In this document: piece by piece, positions 42,670 through 52,153 of the stretch
How the letters are laid out: each line of letters begins with the position of its first letter
Position numbering within the stretch: the first letter of the stretch is position 1
NCBI RefSeq assembly: GCF_039523755.1
Contig: NZ_BAAAFX010000005.1
Location: 14,457-78,456 of the forward strand
DNA: 64,000 bases
Direction: 5' to 3'
From: Tatumella terrea
Lineage (GTDB): Bacteria; Pseudomonadota; Gammaproteobacteria; Enterobacterales; Enterobacteriaceae
Notes under the pieces: generated by a model
What the model saw: only the letters and a program-made list of their open reading frames with translations
The model's database searches: none
Told to the model about the DNA's origin: nothing
Translations under genes and position numbers: made by a program

Positions 42670-42883
42670 AAACCATCCGCTCTTTGTCTGTTACGGGCAC
42701 TTTAGCAAAACTCTCTGTGACTGTCTTGAATTGCCCCCTTCCTCCCTCATTCCGGAGAGAGAGGTTCGTCAACACTCCGCTATTATTCAAAGATTTCCGG
42801 AGCTGACAGGTTAAATATTTTGAAGTGATATTTTGCAGAATCATTAATAGTCAACTACGCTTTATTTGTATTTATCAAAATTC

Positions 42884-42895
42884 ATTAACGTTAAT
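42884..42895. promoter_or_regulatory. LacI-family operator upstream of lipoprotein gene
   Basis: ATTAACGTTAAT, a perfect palindrome sharing the TTAACGTTAA core with the two operators before the GH32 gene. It ends 13 bp before the lipoprotein ATG, so binding would block its transcription or initiation. Confidence 0.7.
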
Positions 42896-42908
42896 TTAAG
42901 GGTGAGTT

Positions 42909-43079
42909 ATGATTACCAATGCCTCAAAAGGATTATTAGTACTGGTTGCACTGGCTGCGCTGGCTGGATGTCAGTATCACAGTGATGCCGTCGATCATGG
43001 CAGACCCGAAGCGCCAAGCGGACAATCCGTCCCTGGTGGTCCTCTGGGTCACGGCCCTGCCGGCGGACCTCAGGCCTGA
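42909..43079 (+). CDS. Small lipoprotein
   Basis: 56 residues. A hydrophobic signal (GLLVLVALAALAGC) with lipobox LAGC (Cys21) is followed by a short Gly/Pro/His-rich tail ending LGHGPAGGPQA. Predicted lipid-anchored envelope protein of unknown function. AAGGGTGAG ribosome-binding region just before the ATG, then a strong terminator at 43085. Its promoter region carries the TTAACGTTAA operator. Confidence 0.75.
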   Translation: MITNASKGLLVLVALAALAGCQYHSDAVDHGRPEAPSGQSVPGGPLGHGPAGGPQA

Positions 43080-43084
43080 TTTAT

Positions 43085-43115
43085 CCGGAGCCTTCACGGG
43101 CTCCGGTCTTTCTTT
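43085..43115 (+). terminator. Terminator of lipoprotein gene
   Basis: CCGGAGCC stem with loop TTCACG and GGCTCCGG, followed by a T-rich TCTTTCTTT. Confidence 0.85.
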
Positions 43116-43616
43116 GGGAGCCTTATGGGTGCTCAGTACCCTGCCAGGCAGACACTGCCCTCTCTCCTGCCCCAACGCGATAAAACCTATGCCTAAGAGA
43201 AACTCATCACCCTGTTTTTCTTCCTGCTAAAGATTATTTTTACTTACTGTTGCAGTCAGGAAAATAAAATAATCTGCAACCCTGGTTAAAATAAAAAAAC
43301 CAATGAATACTGATCGTATCATCGGGTCTGCCTATTGTAGCTCCGTTGACAATGACTCTCCCCCGAAAGAAAATATTGCCTCCTTCACTCCCGGATTTAA
43401 TGTCTGGCTGCCTTACTAAAAGAGCAACGCACCGTCTTCAGACAGTTATTTTCATCCGGTCAGTGACTATTATTATTGTCAGAATATCAGACCACAGCCC
43501 CGGATATTATCGGCGTATATACCTTAGCAGGCTATTTTTATGATTTTCTCCGTCCATTGTCATCGGGCACAGGGGTTCCGTGCTGCGTATGAATTTTCTG
43601 TGGGCCTTATATCTGC
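43116..43616. other. Intergenic interval before yfiR
   Basis: 501 bp with no credible gene. AT-rich stretches (43225-43310) suit a promoter for the yfiRNB operon. Confidence 0.5.
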
Positions 43617-44195
43617 ATGATACAACCATTGAAAGTGCTGAGATCACGTGGCATAAGGAATCTGCGAACCCACTCTCAGGAAAAAGTATTAACATCACTG
43701 TTACTGCTCTGCCTGCTGCTGCCTGAAGCAAAATCTGCAGAGGCTTCCTTCCCGGCAGCAGATACCACAGCGAACCGGATTGTCAGTGGTATTATTAGCT
43801 TTACCCACTGGCCCGGAAAAACGGGTCTGCCCAGACTCTGTGTGTTCTCTTCAGCAAAACATATCGCCTTTTCAGCAGATGCCGCAAATATGACGCCAGC
43901 CAGGTCATTCAATGTAACCTATATTACAGACTGGAAAAGCCGGCCAGACGTGCAATGTGACGCCATTTATTTCGGCCATGAAACACCACGCCAGCAATCT
44001 GCGATTCTGGCAACCACTGCAGGTAAACCCACGCTGTCCATCGCTGAGAATAATCCGGAATGTATATCAGGAGCCGTTTTTTGCCTGCTGATGAATCAGA
44101 CACCTCCCGCATTTTCAGTCAATCTTGACTCACTCTCCAGAAGCGGGGTCCGGGTCAGCCCTGATGTCTTGTTACTTTCCCGTAAAGGATACTGA
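43617..44195 (+). CDS. yfiR: YfiR-like periplasmic regulator of the diguanylate cyclase
   Basis: 192 residues. Signal peptide with core LTSLLLLCLLLPEAKS, then the YfiR/DUF4154 domain (ANRIVSGIISFTHWPG). Four Cys (LCVF, VQCD, PECI and FCLL) fit the two disulphides of the P. aeruginosa protein. YfiR holds YfiN inactive from the periplasm; reducing stress releases it. First gene of the yfiRNB operon, 4 nt before yfiN. Confidence 0.85.
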   Translation: MIQPLKVLRSRGIRNLRTHSQEKVLTSLLLLCLLLPEAKSAEASFPAADTTANRIVSGIISFTHWPGKTGLPRLCVFSSAKHIAFSADAANMTPARSFNVTYITDWKSRPDVQCDAIYFGHETPRQQSAILATTAGKPTLSIAENNPECISGAVFCLLMNQTPPAFSVNLDSLSRSGVRVSPDVLLLSRKGY

Positions 44196-44199
44196 TGTC

Positions 44200-45417
44200 A
44201 TGGATTACGATAAAAGCAGAAAGGACAAAGCATCACTGATTTACCGGCTTCGTAAAGTCAGTGCAATTAATGCCACCTTGATCCTGTTTTTTTGCTGGTT
44301 ATTTCTGTTCTCGACATCCATTTTGTTTATTAAACGCTATGAAGTCAGAAACCTTGAACTGATCTCCACCATTCTGAGTAGCAGTCTGACGGCCAGTGTG
44401 GTTTTTGAAGATTCGCACGACGCCACGATAAAAATTGCACAATCCGGAGTCAGAGGGATGTTCAGCTGCGCCGTACTGACCACGGATAAGAATACGGTGA
44501 TCGCTCAATGGGGAAATATTACGGAACAGGGAACGGGTAACCGGTTAGACAACCTGATTCGGCAATGGATTTTCTCTGCCCCTCTGGTCAATGATATTGT
44601 GCATGCCAACAAAATTGCGGGGCATTTAACCATCACCGGTAACGTCAATGCGGTTGTCGATTTTATAAAATACTCGGTGATCATTCTGCTGACAGGAATT
44701 GTCTTTGTCATCTCAGCATCAGCCTTTGTCAGTCAGCGGTTGCACAAAGGCATTGTTAATTCGCTAAGGAATATTACCTTTCTGATCCATAACATTATTA
44801 AGTCCGGCGATTTTTCCCGCCGGGTCCCGCCAATAGAAATCAAAGAGTTTAATATTTTATCTAATGACATCAACAAATTACTTTCAGAAATACAATCACT
44901 TCAGGCCTCATTGCTAAGTGAAAATCAGTCGCTGGCAGATAAAGTTCTGAAAGATCCTCTGACCGGTATCTACAACCGTTCGGCGTTCATCATCCATTTG
45001 CAACAGCTGATCAGCAAAGCAGAACATGAACGCTTTGTTTTATTATTTATTGATAGTGATCGTTTTAAATATATCAATGACAACTGGGGGCATGGTGCCG
45101 GGGATGAGGTACTGAAAGCCGTGAGCCAGCGTTTAAGCCAGTTTGAAGCAGAAAATGATATGGTCGCCAGAATAGGGGGTGATGAATTCGCCATGCTGAT
45201 GACAAACCTGACCACAGAGCCCCAGGTCAGCAGTTTATTAAAGAAGATCGCCGAAGAAATATCCAGACCGATTATCCTGCACAACGGTGTGAACATAAAC
45301 ACCTCGGTGACGATTGGTTATACCTGGTCACACGCATCGGATACCGAGAAAGATATTATCGAACGGGCGGATATCAATATGTACAAAAATAAAAAACACA
45401 AAAGAGGGATCCCATGA
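44200..45417 (+). CDS. yfiN: Diguanylate cyclase YfiN/DgcN
   Basis: 405 residues from the ATG at 44200; the frame extends upstream to 44125 inside yfiR. First membrane helix (LILFFCWLFLFSTSILF), a periplasmic PAS-like CHASE8 region, a second helix (about 160-180), HAMP, then the GGDEF domain with an intact ARIGGDEFAML. The residues at the usual RxxD inhibitory site read AEND, so product inhibition is not expected. Makes c-di-GMP, promoting attachment and reducing motility. Confidence 0.88.
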   Translation: MDYDKSRKDKASLIYRLRKVSAINATLILFFCWLFLFSTSILFIKRYEVRNLELISTILSSSLTASVVFEDSHDATIKIAQSGVRGMFSCAVLTTDKNTVIAQWGNITEQGTGNRLDNLIRQWIFSAPLVNDIVHANKIAGHLTITGNVNAVVDFIKYSVIILLTGIVFVISASAFVSQRLHKGIVNSLRNITFLIHNIIKSGDFSRRVPPIEIKEFNILSNDINKLLSEIQSLQASLLSENQSLADKVLKDPLTGIYNRSAFIIHLQQLISKAEHERFVLLFIDSDRFKYINDNWGHGAGDEVLKAVSQRLSQFEAENDMVARIGGDEFAMLMTNLTTEPQVSSLLKKIAEEISRPIILHNGVNINTSVTIGYTWSHASDTEKDIIERADINMYKNKKHKRGIP

Positions 45418-45890
45418 AAATAGCGTCTGTCTTACTCGTTTTATGTGTTCTTTGCACCGCCGGCTGTCAGTCTGGTGGGAAATTTACGACAGAACAGATA
45501 AAAGGGATGAAACAGGAAGGATTCAGTCAGCAGGGCGGGGACTGGTCATTGGGGTTGTCGGACAGGATCCTGTTCGGTATTAACGACTCACAATTGACCG
45601 CGGAAAGTAAAGCCAGTATTCATAAAATGGCGGCGAATCTCTCTGCTCTCGGCATCAGGCATCTGCATATCTACGGGTATACCGATAACTATGGCGACGC
45701 GGCATACAATCAGCAGCTGTCACTAAAACGGGCTAACACGGTGGCTGCACAATGGGCTGCCGGCGGCGGGATCCCTGAAGAAAATATCCTGACCCGGGGG
45801 ATGGGCAAGAATAACCCCGTTGCCAGTAACCACACCCGTGACGGGCGGGCACAAAACCGTCGTGTGGCTATCATCATCTCCTCTCCCTGA
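45414..45890 (+). CDS. yfiB: YfiB-like OmpA-family lipoprotein
   Basis: 158 residues. Lipobox TAGC (Cys18) then an OmpA peptidoglycan-binding domain (about 50-155) with HIYGYTDNYGDAAYNQQLSL and a closing GRAQNRRVAIII. YfiB sequesters YfiR at the outer membrane, activating YfiN. Overlaps yfiN by 4 nt (ATGA). Confidence 0.88.
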   Translation: MKIASVLLVLCVLCTAGCQSGGKFTTEQIKGMKQEGFSQQGGDWSLGLSDRILFGINDSQLTAESKASIHKMAANLSALGIRHLHIYGYTDNYGDAAYNQQLSLKRANTVAAQWAAGGGIPEENILTRGMGKNNPVASNHTRDGRAQNRRVAIIISSP

Positions 45891-46235
45891 CAGCCTCCTC
45901 TCCGGCACAGGTTTCAGCGCCGGAGAGAGGTGACTCAGCGGGTTATCCGGGAAGATTTGCGCGGCTCAGGGTCGCATTCCGGCCCCCCCTCCACATCAAA
46001 CCCGCCCCGTTACCGCACTATCCTCCCCGCCGGGGCACCTGCGAAGATAGCCCTGCCCCGTTTTTTCTGCTCCTGCGATACAAAGAGTCTGGTCTGTCAG
46101 TTTCTGTCCGTATGCCATCAACACTGAAGACCGATACGATGCATGGCCCCCTGGGGCAGACGCCGTTCTGCGGGTAATATCTTTACTCAAAGTATGCTCC
46201 TGAGGACGGCGGCCAGGCCGGGCATTTACCGGGTG
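45891..46235. other. Intergenic interval
   Basis: 345 bp between convergent yfiB and hydrolase genes. CTCCTCTCCGGCAC... with CGGAGAGAGG forms a weak dyad near 45897-45928 (possible terminator). No gene seen. Confidence 0.45.
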
Positions 46236-46850
46236 TCAGGATGATTGTTCAGCTTCCCCGCAGAAAGAGATTTCATCCGCGGTCACTTTCTCTGCCCGGA
46301 ATTGTTTTAACAGTTCCGCGACCAGAGGGAACGTCACCACACCGTCGCTCCCCTGAAAGTGGCCATGTTCAGGTAATCCGTAAAAACGGGCCGCTAATTG
46401 CTGACTCAGTCGTAACGAATATTCGGCCGGGACGATATCGTCATTCAGGGACGCGATCACTGCACGTTGTTTGATCCGGCGGATCACGGAAGTGCCGTTG
46501 ACGGGGGTGCGGGTAAAAGCACTGAGTGCTTCCAGCCCCGGCACCGGTTCGCTGAACCCGGCAACCAGTAATAACCCTCCGGCAGAGGCTTGCGGATGAC
46601 GTTGGGTCAGATAATTCAGCAATGTTATACATCCCAGACTGTGCCCGATAAGCCAGGTATCTTCATCCGGCTCGCCGATATCTTCTTCCAGTGCAGAAAG
46701 CCAGGCGTCAGGGTCCGGCGTATGTGAAGCCGGTAACCGACAGACAGTCACGGCAACACCTGCCTGCGCCATCTGCTGTTTCAGCCAGTCAAACCAGTGG
46801 TGTTCAGGTGCAGCCATATATCCGTGCACGATAAACAGTCGTGATGCCAT
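46236..46850 (-). CDS. RBBP9/YdeN-family serine alpha/beta hydrolase
   Basis: 204 residues. Starts RLFIVHGYMAAPEHHWFDWL, with the nucleophile elbow GHSLG (about residue 70), the acid in ASLNDDIVP and the His in GHFQ near the C-terminus: a complete triad. Small cytoplasmic hydrolase of unknown substrate. Monocistronic. Confidence 0.82.
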   Translation of the reverse strand: MASRLFIVHGYMAAPEHHWFDWLKQQMAQAGVAVTVCRLPASHTPDPDAWLSALEEDIGEPDEDTWLIGHSLGCITLLNYLTQRHPQASAGGLLLVAGFSEPVPGLEALSAFTRTPVNGTSVIRRIKQRAVIASLNDDIVPAEYSLRLSQQLAARFYGLPEHGHFQGSDGVVTFPLVAELLKQFRAEKVTADEISFCGEAEQSS

Positions 46851-47172
46851 ATCTCATTCTCCTCAAAAACCCTGGTTCGCAACGGCGGGGGCAGAATAGT
46901 TTGCAGCAGTCTGTCTCCCGCGCAAGACTTTCGCAACATGAAAAATAAGCAAAGCATACAACCAAAAGAGATTACCGCAGCCTGTCACGGTAGTGACCCG
47001 CAAGAGTAAGCAGGGGGATGAGAACAGTGCGGATAAACGATTATCCGCCAGTATCGGCACGGATGACCGGGTCTTGCCGGAAACTGCCGTCGCCCTGCAC
47101 CGCCGTTCTACCGTACCGGGTCCCGGGACCGGATAACCGCCCCGGAACCGGACGGCAACAGGACGCCAGCGA
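46851..47172. other. Intergenic interval downstream of ABC permease
   Basis: 322 bp with no credible gene; in particular no trace of the ATP-binding subunit expected after the permease. Confidence 0.5.
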
Positions 47173-47955
47173 TTATTTTATTCGTTCACGTTTTGCTGTT
47201 TGCATAAAACACAGCAAAGGTACCGGCAGCGTGACCAGCAGCAGGATCCATACCAGGGTATACACAGCATCCACACCATCATTCTGCAGATTAGTATAGA
47301 GTTTTACCGGCATTCCCTGCGGGAAATAGGCAAAAATCATCACGATACCAAACTCCCCCACCGCCCTGACCCAGGCCAGCGCAACCGCCGATGCCAGCCC
47401 TGAAGCCGATAACGGCAAAACCAGAAGCCGGAAGCGCTGAAATGGCCCGGCCCCCAGGGTTCTGCCGGCTTCCAGAATCGCGGCCGGTACGGCCGAGAAA
47501 GCCGAACGAGCAGTGACAATAAAATAAGGTAAACCGCCATAAATCTGCGCCAGTAAAAATGCCAGCGGGTTATTCACCAGTGTCACCCCCACTGCCGCCA
47601 GCCATTGGCCCGGCAAACTGTAAGGCCCCAGGGCAGAGATCAGTAATATCCCCATGGCCAGGGGCGGGGTCATCAGTGGCAGTAACACCAGCAACTCCGC
47701 GATACGGCGGATCCCCCCGCCACGGACCGATGTTGCCAGCCACCAGGCGAGAGGTAAGCCGATGATCACAATCAGCAATAATGCCAGTAAGCCGTAGCCT
47801 ATCGAGACCATGACGGCATGACTGTCGCCATAGGCGAGACTAAAGTGTCTCCAGGGGGTGATCCCCAGTAAGGTTGCAAACGGCAATGCCAGCAAAAACA
47901 GCGCCGGCAAAGCCAGCACCGGTAGCAGTGACAACCGCGGGGTCAGTAATTTCAT
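47173..47955 (-). CDS. ABC transporter permease, molybdate/sulfate type
   Basis: 260 residues with about six membrane helices. The EAA-loop region EAGRTLGAGPFQRFRLLVLP (about 160-180) is where an ATPase docks. Related to ModB/CysT-like permeases. It begins 8 nt after the binding protein gene, but no ATPase gene follows. Confidence 0.78.
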   Translation of the reverse strand: MKLLTPRLSLLPVLALPALFLLALPFATLLGITPWRHFSLAYGDSHAVMVSIGYGLLALLLIVIIGLPLAWWLATSVRGGGIRRIAELLVLLPLMTPPLAMGILLISALGPYSLPGQWLAAVGVTLVNNPLAFLLAQIYGGLPYFIVTARSAFSAVPAAILEAGRTLGAGPFQRFRLLVLPLSASGLASAVALAWVRAVGEFGIVMIFAYFPQGMPVKLYTNLQNDGVDAVYTLVWILLLVTLPVPLLCFMQTAKRERIK

Positions 47956-47963
47956 GGATCAGA

Positions 47964-48884
47964 TCAGTAAAGGGCATTGCCTTTCGGACTGGCGTAACCG
48001 TTGGCTTGCAATAATTTCTGCCCCTGCGCGGATAGCATGAAATCGACAAATTTCTGTCCCTGAGCCACACCGTCCGGCGCATTCTTCAGTACCGCCGCGT
48101 AATAGACCAGAGGCTGAGTGTGCAGCACTTTATCCTGCCCTTTGCTGTCTTTGATGGTGAAGCTGACATTGTCATACCACTGCTTCGCCATTTGCGGATT
48201 ACTGAGGTTAATTTCGTCCGGGAGTTTGACATAAGGGAGTCGGGCGGAAATCACTTCGCTCTCATATCCGGCAGCCGCATCCACCTGACCACTGTCCAGA
48301 CGCGTCAGTAAACCGCCTTCAAGGTTCACCTGACGGGGATTCTGTACCGAACCCATCACCTGATCCGCAATGCCTGGCTTCTGATAATATTTTTCAGCCA
48401 GTAACAGGGTAAAGACGATATTCTGCCCTTTCGGATCCAGATAAGGATCGGTACGGCCAAACTGCAGTCCCGGCGTCGCCAGTACATTTAACCAGCTTCC
48501 GTCCTGTTTCTTATTCGCGGCGGCAAACTCAGCGGCATATTTACCTTTAGGGCTATAGGCAATGACCATACTGGTACTGGCGACCGGGACGGCATTATCG
48601 ATCAGACCGGCATCCTTCAGTATCTGCATCGGGCCCGGGGTAATGGAGACAAAGACATCGGCGGTGATTTTATGGCTGGCCAGTAAGCGGGCCATCCCGT
48701 AAGCCCCCTGACCTTGTCCCTGATATTCACCTTTCTGCTGCTGTGCAAAGGCCGGCCCCAGGGCCTGGTCCATCACTTTCCCCATCGAGCCGGCGTAAGT
48801 GACACGGATATTTTCCGAGGCCAGTGCAGGAAGACTGACCGACATAATAACGGCTAACGAACAGATTAATTTACCCTTAGACAT
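47964..48884 (-). CDS. Periplasmic substrate-binding protein, ModA/WtpA-like
   Basis: 306 residues. Signal peptide (ICSLAVIMSVSLPALA) then VTYAGSMGKVMDQALGPAF, DVFVSITPGPMQILKDAGLI and QVDAAAGYESEVISARLPY, the fold of class II oxyanion-binding proteins (molybdate, tungstate, sulfate). First gene of a two-gene transport unit. Substrate not certain. Confidence 0.75.
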   Translation of the reverse strand: MSKGKLICSLAVIMSVSLPALASENIRVTYAGSMGKVMDQALGPAFAQQQKGEYQGQGQGAYGMARLLASHKITADVFVSITPGPMQILKDAGLIDNAVPVASTSMVIAYSPKGKYAAEFAAANKKQDGSWLNVLATPGLQFGRTDPYLDPKGQNIVFTLLLAEKYYQKPGIADQVMGSVQNPRQVNLEGGLLTRLDSGQVDAAAGYESEVISARLPYVKLPDEINLSNPQMAKQWYDNVSFTIKDSKGQDKVLHTQPLVYYAAVLKNAPDGVAQGQKFVDFMLSAQGQKLLQANGYASPKGNALY

Positions 48885-48998
48885 CCTTTTTTCCTTCCGT
48901 TATATAATTAATTACATAGCGATTATCGGGAGGTTTTTCCGGAAATACAATCTGTTTATGCTTAATAATCGAACAGTGCGACAGAATTTTATTCCGGG

Positions 48999-49442
48999 TC
49001 AATGTGTACTGCTGATATGTTTCCCTGTCAGCAGTGGCGCCTCTGAAACCGGCTGTTCAAGTTCTTTCAGAATACCGCAATCCCGGGTAGGCAAATTATC
49101 ATGGCAAAACGCCTGTAACTCACTTAACTGCTTTTCCAGTTCCACCAGCTCGGTAATTCTCGCCTGCACATGCGAGCGATGTTCATCAATTAACTGATTA
49201 ATCACTTCACACCCGGCTTCAGGCTGACTACGGGCCTGCAACAGGCGCTTAATTTCATCCTGTGCCATATCCAGCGCGCGGCAGCGCCGGATAAACATCA
49301 GCGTTTCCAGATGCCGGTGCGTGTAGTCACGGTAATTATTGGCCTGATCCCGAAGAGCCTCAGGTAGTAGCCCTTCCCGCTCATAGTAACGAATGGTTGC
49401 GACACTGCATAACGACTGTCTGGCAAGCTCACCAATCCTCAT
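48999..49442 (-). CDS. cadR: MerR-family Cd/Pb/Zn-responsive regulator (CadR-like)
   Basis: 147 residues. Winged helix RIGELARQSLCSVATIRYYEREGLLPE, a dimerisation coiled coil (EHRSHVQARITELVELEKQL) and metal-ligand Cys in AGCEV, FCHD and RDCGIL. The C-terminus carries a His (ISSTH). Divergent from the efflux ATPase. It binds the dyad in the shared promoter and activates it on metal binding. Confidence 0.85.
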   Translation of the reverse strand: MRIGELARQSLCSVATIRYYEREGLLPEALRDQANNYRDYTHRHLETLMFIRRCRALDMAQDEIKRLLQARSQPEAGCEVINQLIDEHRSHVQARITELVELEKQLSELQAFCHDNLPTRDCGILKELEQPVSEAPLLTGKHISSTH

Positions 49443-49459
49443 TTTTTTTCCTCCACCTC

Positions 49460-49490
49460 TTGACCCTATACTGGCTTCAGGGTTTTTACT
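49460..49490 (+). promoter_or_regulatory. MerR-type promoter of the efflux ATPase gene
   Basis: -35 TTGACC (49460-49465) and -10 TTTACT (49485-49490) separated by 19 bp, longer than usual, as in MerR-activated promoters. The dyad ACCCTATA...AGGGT (49463-49483) fills the spacer. Confidence 0.8.
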
Positions 49491-49523
49491 GTCATTACCA
49501 GGTTACACCCGATGGGATGAAAA

Positions 49524-51812
49524 ATGAACAACATGAATAAAAATAACAGGACATCGTCTGCTTCTGATACCTTACAGACCCCCAAAAAAATACCGTCAAT
49601 TCAGCGTATCGTCCCTGAACCGGCGGAACATCAGCATAACGGCGGTCATTGCTGCCAGACCGCTGAACCCGTTTTAACACCGCTCCCGGCGAGCGTAACG
49701 CGTGCCGAAGGCCAGGTAACGGCGATACGGATTATGCAGATGGACTGTCCGGTCGAAGAAAATCTGATCACCGGTAAGCTCACCGGAATGGCTGGCGTGA
49801 CAGACCTGCAATTTGATCTGATCGAGCGGATTTTGACGGTCACACATCACCCTGATGCACTGGCCCCGGTACTGCAGGCTATTCGCTCGCTGGGTTTTGA
49901 GCCTGAACTGCCTGACAACACCGCAACACAGGCTCCGCGTCCTGCGACTCAGGTGAATTACTGGCCCCTCATTATTGCTGCCGTGCTGGCATTCGGTGCG
50001 GAAATTCTGCACTGGTTCCGGTTTCCGGACGGATTGCAGGCGACTTTCGCTATTATTGCCGTGCTACTTTCCGGCCTGAAGACCTACAAAAAAGGCTGGA
50101 TTGCCGTTAAAAACCTGAACCTTAATATCAATGCGCTGATGAGTGTGGCAGTCACCGGGGCCATCTTACTCCGCCAGTGGCCGGAGGCCGCGATGGTCAT
50201 GGTGCTGTTCAATATTGCCGAATTAATCGAAGCAAAAGCACTCGATAAAGCCAGAAATGCGATTGATACCTTACTCCGGCTGGCGCCTGAGTGGATGAAT
50301 GTGCAGCAGCCTGACGGCAGCTGGCAGCAAATGCAGCCCGGAGAGGTGCCGCTATCAGCCATTGTACGGGTAAAACCGGGTGAGAAAATCGGTCTTGACG
50401 GTATTATTATCAGCGGACACTCGACGATTAATCAGTCAGCGATCACCGGAGAAAGTCTGCCGGCAGAAAAGAAACCCGATGACGCCGTCTTTGCCGGCAC
50501 ATTAAATGAGTCCGGAAGTTTTGACTACAAAGTGACCTCAACGGTCAAAGAAACCACTCTCGCACGGATCATCCGCTCAGTGGAATCGGCCCGTGCCAGC
50601 AAAGCCCCGACCCAGCGTTTTGTCGATCAGTTTGCCCGGATCTATACCCCGGTAATTTTCCTGCTGGCCATCGTCTTTGCCATCATCCCGCCACTGCTCT
50701 TTGCGCAATCCTGGTCTGTCTGGATCTACAATGCGCTGGTGATGCTGGTGATTGCCTGCCCTTGTGTTCTGGTGATCTCGACGCCTGTGACACTGGTCAG
50801 TAGCCTCACCGCGGCCGCGCGTCAGGGGATACTGATCAAAGGTGGTATGTATATCGAACAGGGACGTAAGCTGAAATGGCTGGCACTGGATAAAACCGGT
50901 ACGCTGACGCACGGTCAGCCGGAAGTCACGGATGTGTTAAATTGCGGAGCCCCGGACCCAGCCCGGGCCATCAGGCTGGCCGGGAGCCTGTCCGGATTTT
51001 CTGACCACCCGATGTCAGAAGCCCTGGTACGTTACAGTAATCACGAGTCACGGTTACCGGTAGAGGCCTTTGCAGCGATTACCGGGCAGGGAATTACCGG
51101 CCTGATTGATGGGCAGAAGCACTGGCTGGGAAATCGCCGGCTACTGACGACTCAGGGGATCGATATCACCGATAATGACAAGCGTTATGAAGCCCTGGAA
51201 CGTCAGGGAAAAACCCTGGTCTTTTTAGGCAGTCAGGCCGGACTATTAGCCGTTTTTGCTCTGGCAGATACGGTGAAAGAGAGCAGCCGCCAGGCGATTG
51301 CTGAACTGCATCAGCTGGGCGTCAAAACCCTGTTATTGTCCGGGGACAATGCCTTTGCCGTGGAGGAAATAGCCCGCCAGGTCGGTATTGATCATGCCCG
51401 TTCAGAACAGTTACCAGAGGATAAATTACAGGCGATTGAAGATTATAGCCGGAAAGGCGTCACCGGAATGGCGGGTGACGGCATCAATGACACCCCGGCA
51501 CTGGCCCGGGCCGATATCGGTTTTGCCATGGGGATGGCCGGCACCGATACCGCCATCGAAACGGCTGATGTGGCATTAATGGATGATGATTTACGAAAAA
51601 TCCCTGCGTTTGTCCGGTTGTCTCAGCGAACCGGGCGCATCCTGACCCAGAACATTTCACTGGCGCTGATAATCAAACTGGTCTTTCTGATCATGACCCT
51701 GTGCGGATCAGGAACCTTGTGGATGGCCGTCTTTGCGGATGTCGGTGCCAGTCTGCTGGTGGTCGCTAACGGATTACGCATACTTCGCGGGACTGAGGAG
51801 AAAAAAGCGTGA
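49524..51812 (+). CDS. zntA: Zn/Cd/Pb-exporting P1B-type ATPase
   Basis: 762 residues. An N-terminal His/Cys tail (HQHNGGHCC, about 38-46), then a heavy-metal-associated domain whose usual GMDC appears as QMDCPVEE. The TM region has the CPC motif (VIACPCVLVIST), TGES, phosphorylation site DKTGTLTHG, the HP motif (FSDHPMSEAL) and GDGINDTPAL. All catalytic motifs are intact. Exports Zn(II), Cd(II) and Pb(II) to the periplasm. Confidence 0.92.
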   Translation: MNNMNKNNRTSSASDTLQTPKKIPSIQRIVPEPAEHQHNGGHCCQTAEPVLTPLPASVTRAEGQVTAIRIMQMDCPVEENLITGKLTGMAGVTDLQFDLIERILTVTHHPDALAPVLQAIRSLGFEPELPDNTATQAPRPATQVNYWPLIIAAVLAFGAEILHWFRFPDGLQATFAIIAVLLSGLKTYKKGWIAVKNLNLNINALMSVAVTGAILLRQWPEAAMVMVLFNIAELIEAKALDKARNAIDTLLRLAPEWMNVQQPDGSWQQMQPGEVPLSAIVRVKPGEKIGLDGIIISGHSTINQSAITGESLPAEKKPDDAVFAGTLNESGSFDYKVTSTVKETTLARIIRSVESARASKAPTQRFVDQFARIYTPVIFLLAIVFAIIPPLLFAQSWSVWIYNALVMLVIACPCVLVISTPVTLVSSLTAAARQGILIKGGMYIEQGRKLKWLALDKTGTLTHGQPEVTDVLNCGAPDPARAIRLAGSLSGFSDHPMSEALVRYSNHESRLPVEAFAAITGQGITGLIDGQKHWLGNRRLLTTQGIDITDNDKRYEALERQGKTLVFLGSQAGLLAVFALADTVKESSRQAIAELHQLGVKTLLLSGDNAFAVEEIARQVGIDHARSEQLPEDKLQAIEDYSRKGVTGMAGDGINDTPALARADIGFAMGMAGTDTAIETADVALMDDDLRKIPAFVRLSQRTGRILTQNISLALIIKLVFLIMTLCGSGTLWMAVFADVGASLLVVANGLRILRGTEEKKA

Positions 51813-51906
51813 AATCAGTGACGGGCCGTTAAGCAGAGTACGCGGGGTATCGCCTGCTACCGTGCAGGCCATATCCGGCTGAAGAGATTCAGGAATGACA
51901 GACAAC

Positions 51907-51938
51907 AAAAAGGGCCACGTTATAAATAACATGGCCCT
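51907..51938 (-). terminator. Terminator of tRNA-Asp
   Basis: On the minus strand AGGGCCATGTTAT...ATAACGTGGCCCT followed by TTTTTG, 7 nt after the tRNA CCA end. Confidence 0.85.
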
Positions 51939-51945
51939 GCAATAG

Positions 51946-52022
51946 TGGCGGAACGGACGGGACTCGAACCCGCGACCCCCTGCGTGACAGGCAGGTATTC
52001 TAACCAACTGAACTACCGCTCC
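51946..52022 (-). tRNA. aspV: tRNA-Asp (GTC), aspV position
   Basis: 77 nt including the encoded CCA. On the minus strand it begins GGAGCGGTAGTTCAG, the anticodon loop is CTGTCAC (GTC), and the T-loop is GGTTCGAGTCC. It lies 131 bp downstream of dnaQ as aspV does in E. coli. Confidence 0.97.
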
Positions 52023-52153
52023 GCTTCATTCCCCGTCGGGAACGAGGCGAATATTAATGGCCTTCATCCATGCCGTCAATGGTTTTTATGCTACCACTGA
52101 ATCGTTTGCCGATTTTTTAATCTCAAGGCTGTTTTATCAACAATTCCATACGG

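Noticed and set aside
46863..47060. Minus-strand frame as the missing ABC ATPase remnant
   Set aside because: No Walker A, signature or Walker B motif, and composition unlike an ATPase.
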